This document shows positions 1 through 8,243 of a stretch of 64,000 bases of DNA, piece by piece (positions within the stretch are counted from its first letter, which is position 1; the number at the start of each line of letters is the position of its first letter). The stretch is from Pedobacter ginsengisoli. Lineage in GTDB: Bacteria; Bacteroidota; Bacteroidia; Sphingobacteriales; Sphingobacteriaceae. The translations under genes and the position numbers were made by a program. The DNA lies in NCBI RefSeq assembly GCF_030244015.1, contig NZ_JASSYX010000004.1:620001-684000 (forward strand), read 5' to 3'. A model generated the notes under the pieces. That model ran no database searches. It worked only from the letters and a program-made list of their open reading frames with translations, and was not told where the DNA came from.

Positions 1-82
1 TTTCCAACCCACCTTTTAGCACCGGCTGAGCTTTGAGACCAAAACCAGTTAACAGAAATAATGCTAAAAAAATCTTTGCCAT
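1..82 (-). CDS. N-terminal fragment of a secreted protein, cut by the window edge
   Basis: Reading leftward from the ATG at 82 gives 27 codons that run off the window. They form a clean Sec signal peptide: a short basic start (MAK), a hydrophobic core (IFLALFLLTGFG) and a likely cleavage site after LKA just before Gln-Pro. The mature part visible is only QPVLKGGLE, too little to name a family. The start lies 41 bases after the rbfA stop, so it is probably the next gene of the trpEGC-hflX-rbfA series. The signal peptide makes a real gene likely; the function is unknown. Confidence 0.6.
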   Translation of the reverse strand, partial: MAKIFLALFLLTGFGLKAQPVLKGGLE

Positions 83-123
83 GTTCTAATTTACAAAAAT
101 TAAGACAAAGCCTCCTGAAATTA

Positions 124-516
124 TTAAATGCCAGTGTCTCCGTCTGCTTCTTGCTCCGGCTCTTTTCTCTCCCTGGAGATCTTGTCGAAGATTTTATCCA
201 TGTGTTCCACGTATTCATTGGTGTCGTCTACGAAGAAGGTCAGTGTAGGCACGACCCTTGCCTGGTGACGGATGCGCCCACCGAGCTTATACCTGATCTC
301 CCCGGCATGAGAGTTGACTTCCGCGACAGATAAAGTGGTGTTACTGGTATTTAAAAAGCTCAGATAAACCTTTGCCACCGCAAGATCCGGAGATACCCGT
401 ACCCTGGTGATCGTCACTAATGTATTGGGCAGATAAGCAGCACCTTCACGCTGAAATATAGCAGCCAGTTCCTCTTGTAGCAGACCGGCAAACTTCTGTT
501 GACGTTTACTTTCCAT
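124..516 (-). CDS. rbfA: Ribosome-binding factor A
   Basis: RbfA binds the 30S subunit near 16S helix 1 and helps late maturation, especially in the cold. The 130-residue product has the family's normal length and a single KH-like domain over about residues 5-115: an N-terminal MESKRQQKFAGLLQEELA helix, the TITRVRVSPDLAVAKVY strand region and the conserved C-terminal PTLTFFVDD stretch. The tail (KEPEQEADGDTGI) is acidic and probably disordered. It starts 12 bases after hflX stops and is read in the same direction, so the two are probably cotranscribed, which fits their shared ribosome role. Start ATG at 516 is the only sensible one. Confidence 0.95.
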   Translation of the reverse strand: MESKRQQKFAGLLQEELAAIFQREGAAYLPNTLVTITRVRVSPDLAVAKVYLSFLNTSNTTLSVAEVNSHAGEIRYKLGGRIRHQARVVPTLTFFVDDTNEYVEHMDKIFDKISRERKEPEQEADGDTGI

Positions 517-528
517 AATTCTTCTTTC

Positions 529-1719
529 TTAATATAACAGCTTATCATAAGGATAGCGCTCGGTATGCAGGGCGACAACTTTATCGTATAATAATTGCTT
601 AAACTCTTCTAAATTCTCCTTATGCAGCGCTGAAATAAATAGAGCAGGGGCATTTTCCGAGCCCATCCAACTCTTTTTAAAATCCTCAAGTGTCAGCATG
701 ACCCGCTCCTCATCCTCATGATCAGGCTCCGGACTTACGTAGGCATCAATTTTATTGAATACCATGATGGTGTCCTTGTCCCTCGCTCCAAGATCCTTCA
801 GGGTTTCGTTTACAACATGGATCTGATCTTCAAAATTAGGGTGTGATACATCCACGACATGGATCAGCACATCAGCTTCACGAACCTCGTCAAGTGTAGA
901 TTTAAAGCACTCTACCAAATGATGCGGAAGTTTTCTGATAAAACCAACGGTATCAGACAAAAGAAAAGGCAGGTTGTCAATCACAACCTTCCTCACCGTT
1001 GTATCCAGCGTAGCAAAAAGCTTATTCTCTGCAAATACTTCAGATTTAGACAGCATGTTCATAATGGTGGATTTACCCACGTTGGTATAACCTACCAGTG
1101 CTACGCGGATCAACTGCGCGCGGTTCTTGCGCTGTGTTTCATTCTGACGGTCTATCTGCTTCAACCTCGATTTCAGCAAAGAAATTTTTTCAAGGATCAT
1201 CCTTCTGTCACTCTCTATCTGCGTTTCACCCGGACCACGCATTCCGATCCCCCCCTTTTGACGCTCCAGGTGAGTCCACAATCGGGTCAGTCTGGGTAGC
1301 AGGTATTGTAGCTGTGCCAGCTCCACCTGTGTTTTTGCCTGAGCGGTCTGTGCCCTTCCTGCGAAAATATCCAGAATCAGGTTGCTCCTGTCCAGAATTT
1401 TTACCTGCAGTTCACGCTCTATATTTCTCAGCTGTGATGGTGAAAGCTCATCATCAAAAACCACCATATCTATTTCCTCAGACTTCACGTAAGCCTGTAT
1501 CTCCTCCAGTTTTCCCGTACCCACAAAAGTTGCACGGTCGGGCTTGAGCATTTTCTGGGTAAACTCATGCTCTACCAGTCCACCTGCAGTATCTACCAAA
1601 AAAGCAAGCTCATCGAGGTACTCCCGGGTTTCTTCCGGCTTTTCTCCCGGCCTGACCACTCCGACAAGGACTGCCCGCTCCTGCTTTAATGCAGTATCAT
1701 AAAATTTCTGTTTTCCCAT
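529..1719 (-). CDS. hflX: GTPase HflX
   Basis: HflX is a ribosome-associated GTPase that can split stalled or stress-arrested 70S ribosomes. The 396-residue protein has an N-terminal HflX domain (about 20-195) with the glycine-rich linker GGIGMRGPGETQ at 156-167, a coiled segment to about 200, then the G domain: G1 GYTNVGKS (210-217), G3 DTVG (256-259), G4 NKID (about 322) and G5 SAL. The length is typical of Bacteroidota HflX. It begins 22 bases after trpC stops, which makes read-through from the trp genes plausible, and is followed after 12 bases by rbfA. Confidence 0.96.
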   Translation of the reverse strand: MGKQKFYDTALKQERAVLVGVVRPGEKPEETREYLDELAFLVDTAGGLVEHEFTQKMLKPDRATFVGTGKLEEIQAYVKSEEIDMVVFDDELSPSQLRNIERELQVKILDRSNLILDIFAGRAQTAQAKTQVELAQLQYLLPRLTRLWTHLERQKGGIGMRGPGETQIESDRRMILEKISLLKSRLKQIDRQNETQRKNRAQLIRVALVGYTNVGKSTIMNMLSKSEVFAENKLFATLDTTVRKVVIDNLPFLLSDTVGFIRKLPHHLVECFKSTLDEVREADVLIHVVDVSHPNFEDQIHVVNETLKDLGARDKDTIMVFNKIDAYVSPEPDHEDEERVMLTLEDFKKSWMGSENAPALFISALHKENLEEFKQLLYDKVVALHTERYPYDKLLY

Positions 1720-1741
1720 GTAAAATACAAAGATACAAAAG

Positions 1742-2533
1742 TTATACCGAGATCAGCTCCCTGACAAATGAGCGGATGGCTGCTCCCGGATCTTGTGTTT
1801 TCATAAAATTTTCCCCGATCAGAAAACCGTTGAAACCGGCCGTCCTCAGCTGGTTTATCGTCGGGGTTTCGCTGATCGCACTCTCCGAGATCTTCAAAAA
1901 GTCATCGGGGATCTGGTTGACCAGGTCGAAAGAAGTCTGAATGTTCACAGTAAAATCAGCCAGGTTCCTGTTGTTGACGCCTATTGCATCAAGGTCCCCG
2001 CAAATGCTCCTTTCCAGTTCTTCCTTGTTATGCACCTCCAGCAATACATTCAATCCAAGACTTTTCGCCAGGCCTGACAAATTTACGATCTCCCGGGGTG
2101 TAAGTATCGCTGCGATCAGCAGAATGATGTCCGCACCCCAGGCCTTAGCTTCAAGGACCTGGTACTCGTCGATCATAAAATCCTTTCTCAATACCGGAAT
2201 ATCGTTGTGCGCCCTTGCTTCTAAAAGGTCCCGGGGGTGTCCGCCAAAAAAATCTGTATCCGTTAAAACAGACAATGCAGACGCGCCGGCAGCAGCATAA
2301 GCCGCCGTTACATCAGCTACACTTACCTGATCGTTGATCACCCCTTTTGAAGGCGATCTGCGCTTGAATTCCGCAATGATCCCGGTACGCTGCTTGTCCA
2401 GCAAAAAGTCTTTAAATGAGTGCGGCACACGATCAAAATTCGCCGCACTTTCCAGCTCTTTTACAGTTACCTGCTGCTTCGCCTGGGCTACCTCTACTTT
2501 CTTCCGAAGTACAATCTTATCTAAAATATTCAT
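1742..2533 (-). CDS. trpC: Indole-3-glycerol-phosphate synthase
   Basis: TrpC closes the indole ring, converting CdRP to indole-3-glycerol phosphate with loss of CO2 and water. The 263-residue TIM barrel shows the family markers: EFKRRSPSKG (55-64, with a catalytic Lys), VLRKDFMIDEYQ (about 113-124), AIGVNNRNL and the SESAIS phosphate-binding segment. There is no fused TrpF domain, so it is the monofunctional form. Start ATG lies 2 bases after the trpG stop, so the genes are tightly coupled. trpD, which usually sits between trpG and trpC in Bacteroidota operons, is missing here. Confidence 0.96.
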   Translation of the reverse strand: MNILDKIVLRKKVEVAQAKQQVTVKELESAANFDRVPHSFKDFLLDKQRTGIIAEFKRRSPSKGVINDQVSVADVTAAYAAAGASALSVLTDTDFFGGHPRDLLEARAHNDIPVLRKDFMIDEYQVLEAKAWGADIILLIAAILTPREIVNLSGLAKSLGLNVLLEVHNKEELERSICGDLDAIGVNNRNLADFTVNIQTSFDLVNQIPDDFLKISESAISETPTINQLRTAGFNGFLIGENFMKTQDPGAAIRSFVRELISV

Positions 2534-2535
2534 CT

Positions 2536-3126
2536 CTAGCTTTCTAACCAGTTCTTCATCATTTGCTTACCGTACTCTGTCAGTACGCTTTCCGGGTGAA
2601 ACTGCACTCCCCTTACATCAAACTTATTGTGTCTCAACGCCATGATCTCATTGGTGTTGTCTGTAGCGGTCACTGTAAAGCAATCCGGCAATCCCGCTGA
2701 ATTCACTACCCAGGAATGATAGCGGCCCACTTTGATCACCGCCGGACAATCTTTAAAGATCAGCTCATCCTGGTCCAGCACATCAATGGGCGTCGCAATA
2801 CCATGCATCGGCCTGCCCAGGTTCAATAAACTACCGCCAAATGCCTCCGCTATCGCCTGCTGCCCAAGGCATACCCCAAAAATACTCTTGGCGGACGCAT
2901 AGGTTCTGATGACGTCCAGCAGTAATCCGGCCTCTTCGGGTATGCCCGGACCGGGCGATAATAATATCTTATCGAACTGATCCACATCTTCCAGCGCAAA
3001 CTTATCGTTCCTCCACACCTCCACGTCCCGGTCCAGTTCATTCACTAAATGCACCAGGTTATAAGTAAACGAATCGTAATTGTCTATCACTAAAACTTTT
3101 TTCTGCGTATTATTATTGCTTTTCAT
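2536..3126 (-). CDS. trpG: Anthranilate synthase component II (glutamine amidotransferase)
   Basis: The product supplies ammonia from glutamine to TrpE for anthranilate synthesis. It is a class I glutamine amidotransferase of 196 residues with VIDNYDSFTYN at the N terminus, the nucleophile elbow GVCLGQQ (Cys86) and the QFHPES segment (His177, Glu179) completing the triad. An in-frame ATG further upstream would add 15 residues, but these overlap trpE; the ATG at 3126 sits one base after the trpE stop and matches the family start. PabA is the alternative name for this fold, but the neighbours trpE and trpC favour TrpG; it could serve both pathways. Confidence 0.94.
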   Translation of the reverse strand: MKSNNNTQKKVLVIDNYDSFTYNLVHLVNELDRDVEVWRNDKFALEDVDQFDKILLSPGPGIPEEAGLLLDVIRTYASAKSIFGVCLGQQAIAEAFGGSLLNLGRPMHGIATPIDVLDQDELIFKDCPAVIKVGRYHSWVVNSAGLPDCFTVTATDNTNEIMALRHNKFDVRGVQFHPESVLTEYGKQMMKNWLES

Positions 3127-3127
3127 T

Positions 3128-4531
3128 TTATATCTCTGTAGCCATTTCAATTGCTTTGCGCAATGCGGCAATCTTGTTATTTACTTCATTCAGCTCATTA
3201 ACTGGTATACTGTCGGCGACAATACCAGCGCCGGCCCGGTAGTGGAGCTCATTGTTCTTGCTCATAAAGGTCCGGATCATGATGCAGTGGTTAAACTCAT
3301 CATTGAAACCCATATACCCCAATGCCCCCGCGTAAAAATTCCGGCCCAGGCCCTCATATTCATCGATCAGCTGCATTGCCCTGTATTTAGGCGCCCCGCT
3401 CAGTGTACCGGCGGGATAAGTATCTGCCACCACTTTAAAAGCCGGCACATTTTCCTGCAGTTTACCGCTCACCTTAGACACCAGGTGGATCAGGTGCGAA
3501 TAATACTGAACCTCTTTAAATGATTTTACCTGCACCCCACTGCAGTGTCTGCTCAGGTCATTGCGGGCCAGGTCTACCAGCATGACATGCTCGGCACTTT
3601 CCTTAGGATCCTGTTCCAGTTTTCTGGCCTGTTCTGCATCCTCTTCGTCATTCCCCGTACGCTTAAAGGTCCCTGCAATAGGAAATATATTGGCAATGTT
3701 GTTCCTGATCGTAATTTGGGCTTCAGGCGATGAGCCAAACAGCTTAAAGCTGCCATAATCAAAATAAAAAAGGTACGGCGAAGGGTTTATAGACCGCAGG
3801 CAGCGGTAAACATTAAACTCATCACCAAGAAAACCCTGCTTAAAAGCCCTTGACGGAACGATCTGGAAAACGTCGCCCCGAAGGATGTGCTTTTTCATTT
3901 TCTCCACCATCTCCATAAAATCCTCATTGGTCAGGTTAGATTTTTCTTCACCATTGGGTTTAAAGCTATACTCCGGGAAATTCTTGTTTTGAATGATGTA
4001 CTCCATTTTTTCCAGATCAGTGGTATCATCCCCGTTAAAGATATTTTTAAATAAGGTCACTTCATTTCTAAAGTGATCGATAGCGATAATGTACCTGTAA
4101 ATATGATATTGCATCAAAGGAATCTCTTCAGCTTTTGGTGAAGCAGAAGAAAAAGTAATGTCTTCAAAATGCTGCACCGCATTCCAGGTAAAATATCCGA
4201 ATAAACCACTGCTGATGTATCGCTTATCTTCGAGATTATCCGGCGTAAAGTGTGCTTTAAAAGCTTCAATCTCCGCGGTAAGTACAAAATCCTTTTTCTC
4301 TTCTTTCTTCCCATCCGGAAAATAGGCAGAAAGTACACCGTTTTGGAGTACAATACCAGCCACAGGCTCAGCACATACATAACTTACTGAATTCTCCCGG
4401 CTATGGTAGTCGGAACTTTCCAGCAGCAGAGTATTTGGGAATACATCCCTCAGGCGCAGATAGATACTCACCGGAGTAGTCGTATCGGCAAGTCTCTTTT
4501 TATAAGTGGTGTTAATGATGTAATTGTTCAT
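3128..4531 (-). CDS. trpE: Anthranilate synthase component I
   Basis: TrpE converts chorismate and ammonia to anthranilate, the first committed step to tryptophan. The 467-residue protein has the N-terminal regulatory domain with the LLES motif (residues 36-39) associated with tryptophan feedback binding, and the chorismate-binding domain with GDVFQIVPSR, FGSSPEAQ, PIAGTFKRTG, DLARNDLSRH and PAGTLSGAPK. The LLES motif and the trpG-trpC neighbours argue against PabB. Expression is probably controlled by the leader peptide and attenuator just upstream (4553-4687). Confidence 0.96.
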   Translation of the reverse strand: MNNYIINTTYKKRLADTTTPVSIYLRLRDVFPNTLLLESSDYHSRENSVSYVCAEPVAGIVLQNGVLSAYFPDGKKEEKKDFVLTAEIEAFKAHFTPDNLEDKRYISSGLFGYFTWNAVQHFEDITFSSASPKAEEIPLMQYHIYRYIIAIDHFRNEVTLFKNIFNGDDTTDLEKMEYIIQNKNFPEYSFKPNGEEKSNLTNEDFMEMVEKMKKHILRGDVFQIVPSRAFKQGFLGDEFNVYRCLRSINPSPYLFYFDYGSFKLFGSSPEAQITIRNNIANIFPIAGTFKRTGNDEEDAEQARKLEQDPKESAEHVMLVDLARNDLSRHCSGVQVKSFKEVQYYSHLIHLVSKVSGKLQENVPAFKVVADTYPAGTLSGAPKYRAMQLIDEYEGLGRNFYAGALGYMGFNDEFNHCIMIRTFMSKNNELHYRAGAGIVADSIPVNELNEVNNKIAALRKAIEMATEI

Positions 4532-4552
4532 TCTAAATTATTATTAAAAGCA

Positions 4553-4583
4553 AAAACCCGGCGTGTGGTCTACGTCGGGTTTT
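4553..4583 (-). terminator. trp attenuator terminator hairpin, with competing antiterminator
   Basis: On the minus strand the arm AAAACCCGACG (4583-4573) pairs with CGCCGGGTTTT (4563-4553) around a 9-base loop, with one G.U pair, and runs into T-rich sequence (TTTTTGCTTTT) ending about 14 bases before the trpE ATG. Its 5' arm overlaps CGACGTAGAC (4577-4568), which can instead pair with GTCTAGTCG (4638-4630) inside the leader ORF: nine pairs with one bulged G. That is the mutually exclusive terminator/antiterminator layout of classical amino acid attenuators. The pairing is seen directly; the regulatory role is inferred. Confidence 0.8.
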
Positions 4584-4609
4584 CAATGTGGTTGGTTTAG
4601 GTTGATAAA

Positions 4610-4687
4610 CTATAAAGTACACAAGGATACGACTAGACTCTTTTCAGAAGTACTATGCCATTGCCAGGTATGTATATTGTTAATCAT
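4610..4687 (-). CDS. trp leader peptide (25 residues, Trp-Gln-Trp)
   Basis: From ATG at 4687 the frame reads MINNIHTWQWHS, then ends CTL before a TAG at 4612-4610. Two Trp codons (4666-4664 and 4660-4658) lie close together in a short ORF directly upstream of trpE. The antiterminator strand (4638-4630) lies in the same ORF, downstream of the Trp codons. A ribosome stalled at TGG would leave it free to pair, and one translating on would cover it. There is no Shine-Dalgarno, and the promoter -7 box ends only 6 bases upstream, so the mRNA may be nearly leaderless. Confidence 0.75.
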   Translation of the reverse strand: MINNIHTWQWHSTSEKSLVVSLCTL

Positions 4688-4693
4688 GCGTCA

Positions 4694-4723
4694 CAAAAAT
4701 ATAAATAAATACTACAAAGCAAA
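4694..4723 (-). promoter_or_regulatory. Bacteroidota-type promoter of the trp leader/operon
   Basis: On the minus strand TTTG (4723-4720) is followed after 18 bases by TATTTTTG (4701-4694), matching the Bacteroidota primary sigma pattern TTTG / TAnnTTTG. It lies between the end of the 4-TM gene and the trp leader ORF, so transcription would begin at or just before the leader start. The surrounding sequence is AT-rich, so some chance of coincidence remains. Confidence 0.6.
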
Positions 4724-4738
4724 ATTAAATTGTAAAAT

Positions 4739-5182
4739 TTATGAAACACCAAAGAATGAACGCGTTGGATCAGCCTTGGTCATCTGTATGATTGCAACAA
4801 CAATCACCAGCAGTGCCAGTCCAAAGTAAAGCGCTATAGTCCGGTGCTTTGCGGAACCCTCCTCAGTACGTTTTGATCTTGCATTGCCTACCGTGATCAA
4901 AATGATCGCAAAAACCATCATTCCGATGTGTTCCATTTTCCAGTATCGTGTCAGGGCCACCGAACTGTCGGCCTTAAACCAATCTCCCAGAAAATAAAGC
5001 AAAAGACCAAATACCAGCTGAATATGAGCAGAGATCAATGCAAACACATTTAATTTTCTGTTGCCTTCCGTATAGGGCTTTTTACCAAACCAGCCAGCAA
5101 GCGCCTGTACAAAGGCCGCCAGCAATAAAATGAGAACAATGTAGCGCCAGCCTGAATGGGCGCTCTGTAAGATCTTATACAT
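4739..5182 (-). CDS. Four-helix integral membrane protein, cytochrome b-like family
   Basis: The 147-residue protein has four hydrophobic helices at about 13-31, 47-67, 83-101 and 119-135, with conserved His residues near or in helices (HSGWRY, AHIQL, EHIGMM). This matches a small Bacteroidota membrane family often labelled cytochrome B without proof of haem binding. The paired His residues would allow haem ligation, but this is inference. It starts 13 bases after the Dabb protein stops and is probably cotranscribed with it. A role in membrane electron transfer is possible but not shown. Confidence 0.65.
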   Translation of the reverse strand: MYKILQSAHSGWRYIVLILLLAAFVQALAGWFGKKPYTEGNRKLNVFALISAHIQLVFGLLLYFLGDWFKADSSVALTRYWKMEHIGMMVFAIILITVGNARSKRTEEGSAKHRTIALYFGLALLVIVVAIIQMTKADPTRSFFGVS

Positions 5183-5195
5183 ATTTTAGGATTAA

Positions 5196-5606
5196 TTAAG
5201 CTTCAACAGCATCGTAAACAAGCACTTTAGACCACAGCGGACTGCAGTTCCTGATAAATTCGAGGTGCAGCGGATGGTCCTGATAAGTTGCCTGACCTGC
5301 CAGATCGCTAAAGAACATAAGCTCAGAGACACTCCAGCTGTTGTCCACCACTTCACGTTTTTCAGTACTCGCAGGCACACCTACTTTCAGTTCACGCACA
5401 GTTTCAATTTTTGTTAATTTCTTTAAACCAGCTATCAATTTATCACGGTCTTCTTTAGAATCCGGATTCTTCAGCCAAAAAAGCACATGGTGCGTAATAG
5501 GGTATTTATTTTCCATACTTGTAAGGGGCATTGCTGCGGTTGCGGCGGTACCCGCCGCAACCGCAGCAACTGTACCGATAAATTTTCTTCTGCTTGATGA
5601 ACTCAT
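5196..5606 (-). CDS. Tat-exported Dabb-domain protein
   Basis: The start at 5606 is chosen because it places the twin-arginine motif SRRKFIG within the first residues, followed by an Ala-rich hydrophobic stretch (about 14-28); upstream in-frame ATGs would put it unnaturally far in. The mature part (about 35-136) reads HHVLFWLKNPDSKEDRDKL, then a second half ending PLWSKVLVYD, the pattern of the stress-responsive alpha/beta barrel (Dabb) fold, a dimeric ferredoxin-like domain with no single known reaction. Tat export suggests folding in the cytoplasm, perhaps around a cofactor. It shares a likely operon with the 4-TM protein. Confidence 0.8.
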   Translation of the reverse strand: MSSSSRRKFIGTVAAVAAGTAATAAMPLTSMENKYPITHHVLFWLKNPDSKEDRDKLIAGLKKLTKIETVRELKVGVPASTEKREVVDNSWSVSELMFFSDLAGQATYQDHPLHLEFIRNCSPLWSKVLVYDAVEA

Positions 5607-5771
5607 AATAAAATATAAAGAGCATGAAAGTAATAAAGATATTCCGAATTTATTCATAATTGAGATGAAATGGCGAAAATTTGATACAGTCAGGGTCATT
5701 TGCTAAATTTTAATTATTGATTTTTACCCTGTTTTACCTGCTTCTAACCAAAGCTCTATTAAACCACACTA

Positions 5772-8240
5772 ATGATCAACAGCATCAACACATTAAAATT
5801 TTTTGGCATCCTGGCCGGCATTTTTGCTTTAGGCTCAGTCAAGGCACAAGACCGGAAAGCACCGGCTTATCCGCTGATCACCCACAATCCCAATTTCAGT
5901 ATCTGGTCAGGTACAGATGAACTCAATGCATCTACTACAACACACTGGACCGGCGCAGATCACTCACTCCTGGGCCTGATCAATGTAGACGGCAACATTT
6001 ATCGTTTCCTTGGCAAAGAAGAGGTGAGCTACAAAACCGTACTCGCGGCTTCAGACGAAATGCCGTATACCGTAAAATATACAGAAACAGCTCCTGACGG
6101 CGACTGGAAAGCAGCTGACTATGCCACAGGCAACTGGAAATCTGGTCAGGCGCCTATAGGTGATGACGCCAAACAGGTGAAAACCCTTTGGAAATCTAAG
6201 GAAATCTGGGTAAGAAGAGCATTCAACATCGCCAATCCGGCCAGCATCAATGAGCTGTTGTTAAAAATGAACCACGATGACAACATCGAGGTATATCTTA
6301 ACGGCAAAAAGGTCTATGAAAAAGTGGGCTGGACCAATACTTTCCAGTACTTTCCGCTTCATAAAAACGACCTGAAGGCCGGTCAGAATGTGATCGCCAT
6401 CCACCTGGCCAACTCGGCCGGTGGCAGGTACCTGGACTTTGGCCTGGCAGATAAGCTAAAGGACAACGCAGCTAAGATCCAGCTGGCCAAACAGAAAAAT
6501 GTGGAGATCAATGCTACGCAGACCATCTATGATTTTACCTGCGGTAAGATCGATCTTAAACTGACCTTTACATCGCCTCTGCTTATGAATGATTTGGGCT
6601 TACTTGCCCGCCCGGTGTCTTACATCAGCTACAATGTAAAAGCCAATGATGGCAAGACCCACGCCGTAAAGGTATTTTTGAGTGCTTCATCCAACATTGC
6701 AGTGTACAGGCCTGCACAACAGGTAACTGCTAAAAAGTATTCAACCGCTAAATTGTCGATCCTAAAAGCAGGTACAACAGAACAGCCCATATTGCAAAAA
6801 GGTGCCGATGACATGCGCATCGACTGGGGTTACTTTTACGTAGCGGCTCCTAAATCAAGCGACGCAGTACAATTCATCAGCAGCGGCAACACTGCCGCCG
6901 ATGCTTTCAGAAGGGGCACTTCAGCTTCTACGGTCAGTACCGGCAAATCGCTGGCCCTGAACACAGTAGTTCCTTTTGGCACTGTTGGCAAAACAGCAGT
7001 GGAGCGGTTTATTGAGCTGGGTTACGACGAAATCTATTCGATTCAATACTTCAAAAAGGACCTGAGACCATGGTGGAACACCTCCGGCAAGGAAACTATT
7101 GAAGGTCAGCTGACCGACGCAGCCAATGCGTACAAAGAGGTGATGCAAAAATGCAGGAATTTCAACCAAACCGTATATGAAGATGCCCTGCAGTCTGGTG
7201 GCAAGGAATACGCGCACCTGTGTATCCTCGGCTACCGTCAAAGCATTGCGGCGCACACCCTGGTGAAAAGCCCTAAAGGCGAAATCCTCTGGCTATCAAA
7301 AGAGAACAATAGCGGTGGTTTCATCAATACCGTTGATGTCACCTATCCATCCGCTCCCTTATATTTGATTTACAACCCGTCACTGTTACAGGGCATGCTG
7401 AACGGAATTTTCTATTTCAGTGAAAGCGGAAAATACCCGCATCCATGGGCTGCGCACGATTTGGGGACCTATCCGCTGGCCAACGGGCAGACCTACGGCG
7501 AGCCAATGCCTGTTGAGGAGTCTGGCAACATGATCATTTTAACTGCTGCCATTACAAAAGCCCAGGGAAATGCAAATTATGCAAAGCTGCACTGGAAAAC
7601 ACTGACCACCTGGGTTGATTATTTAACCAGGGAAGGCTTAGATCCAAAAACACAATTGTGTACAGACGATTTTGCAGGCCATTTGGCCAGAAATGCGAAC
7701 TTATCAGTAAAGGCAATTGTAGGGATCGCCTGCTACGCACAAATGGCAGAAACCCTTGGCGACACTGAAACCGCAAAAAAATATCGGGCCATAGCAGAAA
7801 GTATGGTTCCAAAATGGATCGAAATGGCTGATGCAGGCGATCACTATGCGTTAACTTTTGACGATAAAAACACCTGGAGTCAAAAATATAATCTGGTTTG
7901 GGATAAAGTCTTAGGCCTGAACCTGTTCCCGCAAAAAATCTACGATACAGAGACCAAGTACTACCTGACCAAGCAGAACAAATACGGCATCCCGCTGGAC
8001 AGCAGAAAGGCGTATACCAAAAATGACTGGATCCTGTGGACCGCAACCTTTGCGCCAACTCAGGAACAATTCGAAGCTTTGGTCCATCCTGTATATAAAC
8101 ATGCCATTGAAACTGAATCGAGGGTGCCACTGAACGACTTTTACGATTCAAATACCGGCATACGTGACAATTTCAAAGCCAGAAGCGTCGTTGGCGGTTT
8201 CTATATGAGAATGTTTGCCGATAAGCTGAAAGCAAAATAA
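5772..8240 (+). CDS. Secreted glutaminase-like protein (DUF4965 family)
   Basis: The 822-residue protein has a signal peptide (cut likely after SVKA, before QDRK), an N-terminal segment resembling DUF4964 (APAYPLITHNPNFSIWS), a beta-rich DUF5127-like region (about 95-345), then a DUF4965/DUF1793 (alpha,alpha)6 part to the end. Marker stretches are GYDEIYSIQYF, NSGGFINTVDVTYPS, HDLGTYP, EESGNMIIL and WTATFA. This arrangement is that of fungal glutaminase A and its many Bacteroidota relatives, where the substrate is often untested. The periplasm or outer surface is the likely site. It is a stand-alone gene ending in a strong hairpin shared with the convergent gene. Confidence 0.85.
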   Translation: MINSINTLKFFGILAGIFALGSVKAQDRKAPAYPLITHNPNFSIWSGTDELNASTTTHWTGADHSLLGLINVDGNIYRFLGKEEVSYKTVLAASDEMPYTVKYTETAPDGDWKAADYATGNWKSGQAPIGDDAKQVKTLWKSKEIWVRRAFNIANPASINELLLKMNHDDNIEVYLNGKKVYEKVGWTNTFQYFPLHKNDLKAGQNVIAIHLANSAGGRYLDFGLADKLKDNAAKIQLAKQKNVEINATQTIYDFTCGKIDLKLTFTSPLLMNDLGLLARPVSYISYNVKANDGKTHAVKVFLSASSNIAVYRPAQQVTAKKYSTAKLSILKAGTTEQPILQKGADDMRIDWGYFYVAAPKSSDAVQFISSGNTAADAFRRGTSASTVSTGKSLALNTVVPFGTVGKTAVERFIELGYDEIYSIQYFKKDLRPWWNTSGKETIEGQLTDAANAYKEVMQKCRNFNQTVYEDALQSGGKEYAHLCILGYRQSIAAHTLVKSPKGEILWLSKENNSGGFINTVDVTYPSAPLYLIYNPSLLQGMLNGIFYFSESGKYPHPWAAHDLGTYPLANGQTYGEPMPVEESGNMIILTAAITKAQGNANYAKLHWKTLTTWVDYLTREGLDPKTQLCTDDFAGHLARNANLSVKAIVGIACYAQMAETLGDTETAKKYRAIAESMVPKWIEMADAGDHYALTFDDKNTWSQKYNLVWDKVLGLNLFPQKIYDTETKYYLTKQNKYGIPLDSRKAYTKNDWILWTATFAPTQEQFEALVHPVYKHAIETESRVPLNDFYDSNTGIRDNFKARSVVGGFYMRMFADKLKAK

Positions 8241-8243
8241 ACC

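Noticed and set aside
7552..8151. Minus-strand frame opposite the glutaminase-like gene
   Set aside because: Shadow frame in a gene with many recognised motifs; the translation has no signal peptide or domain.
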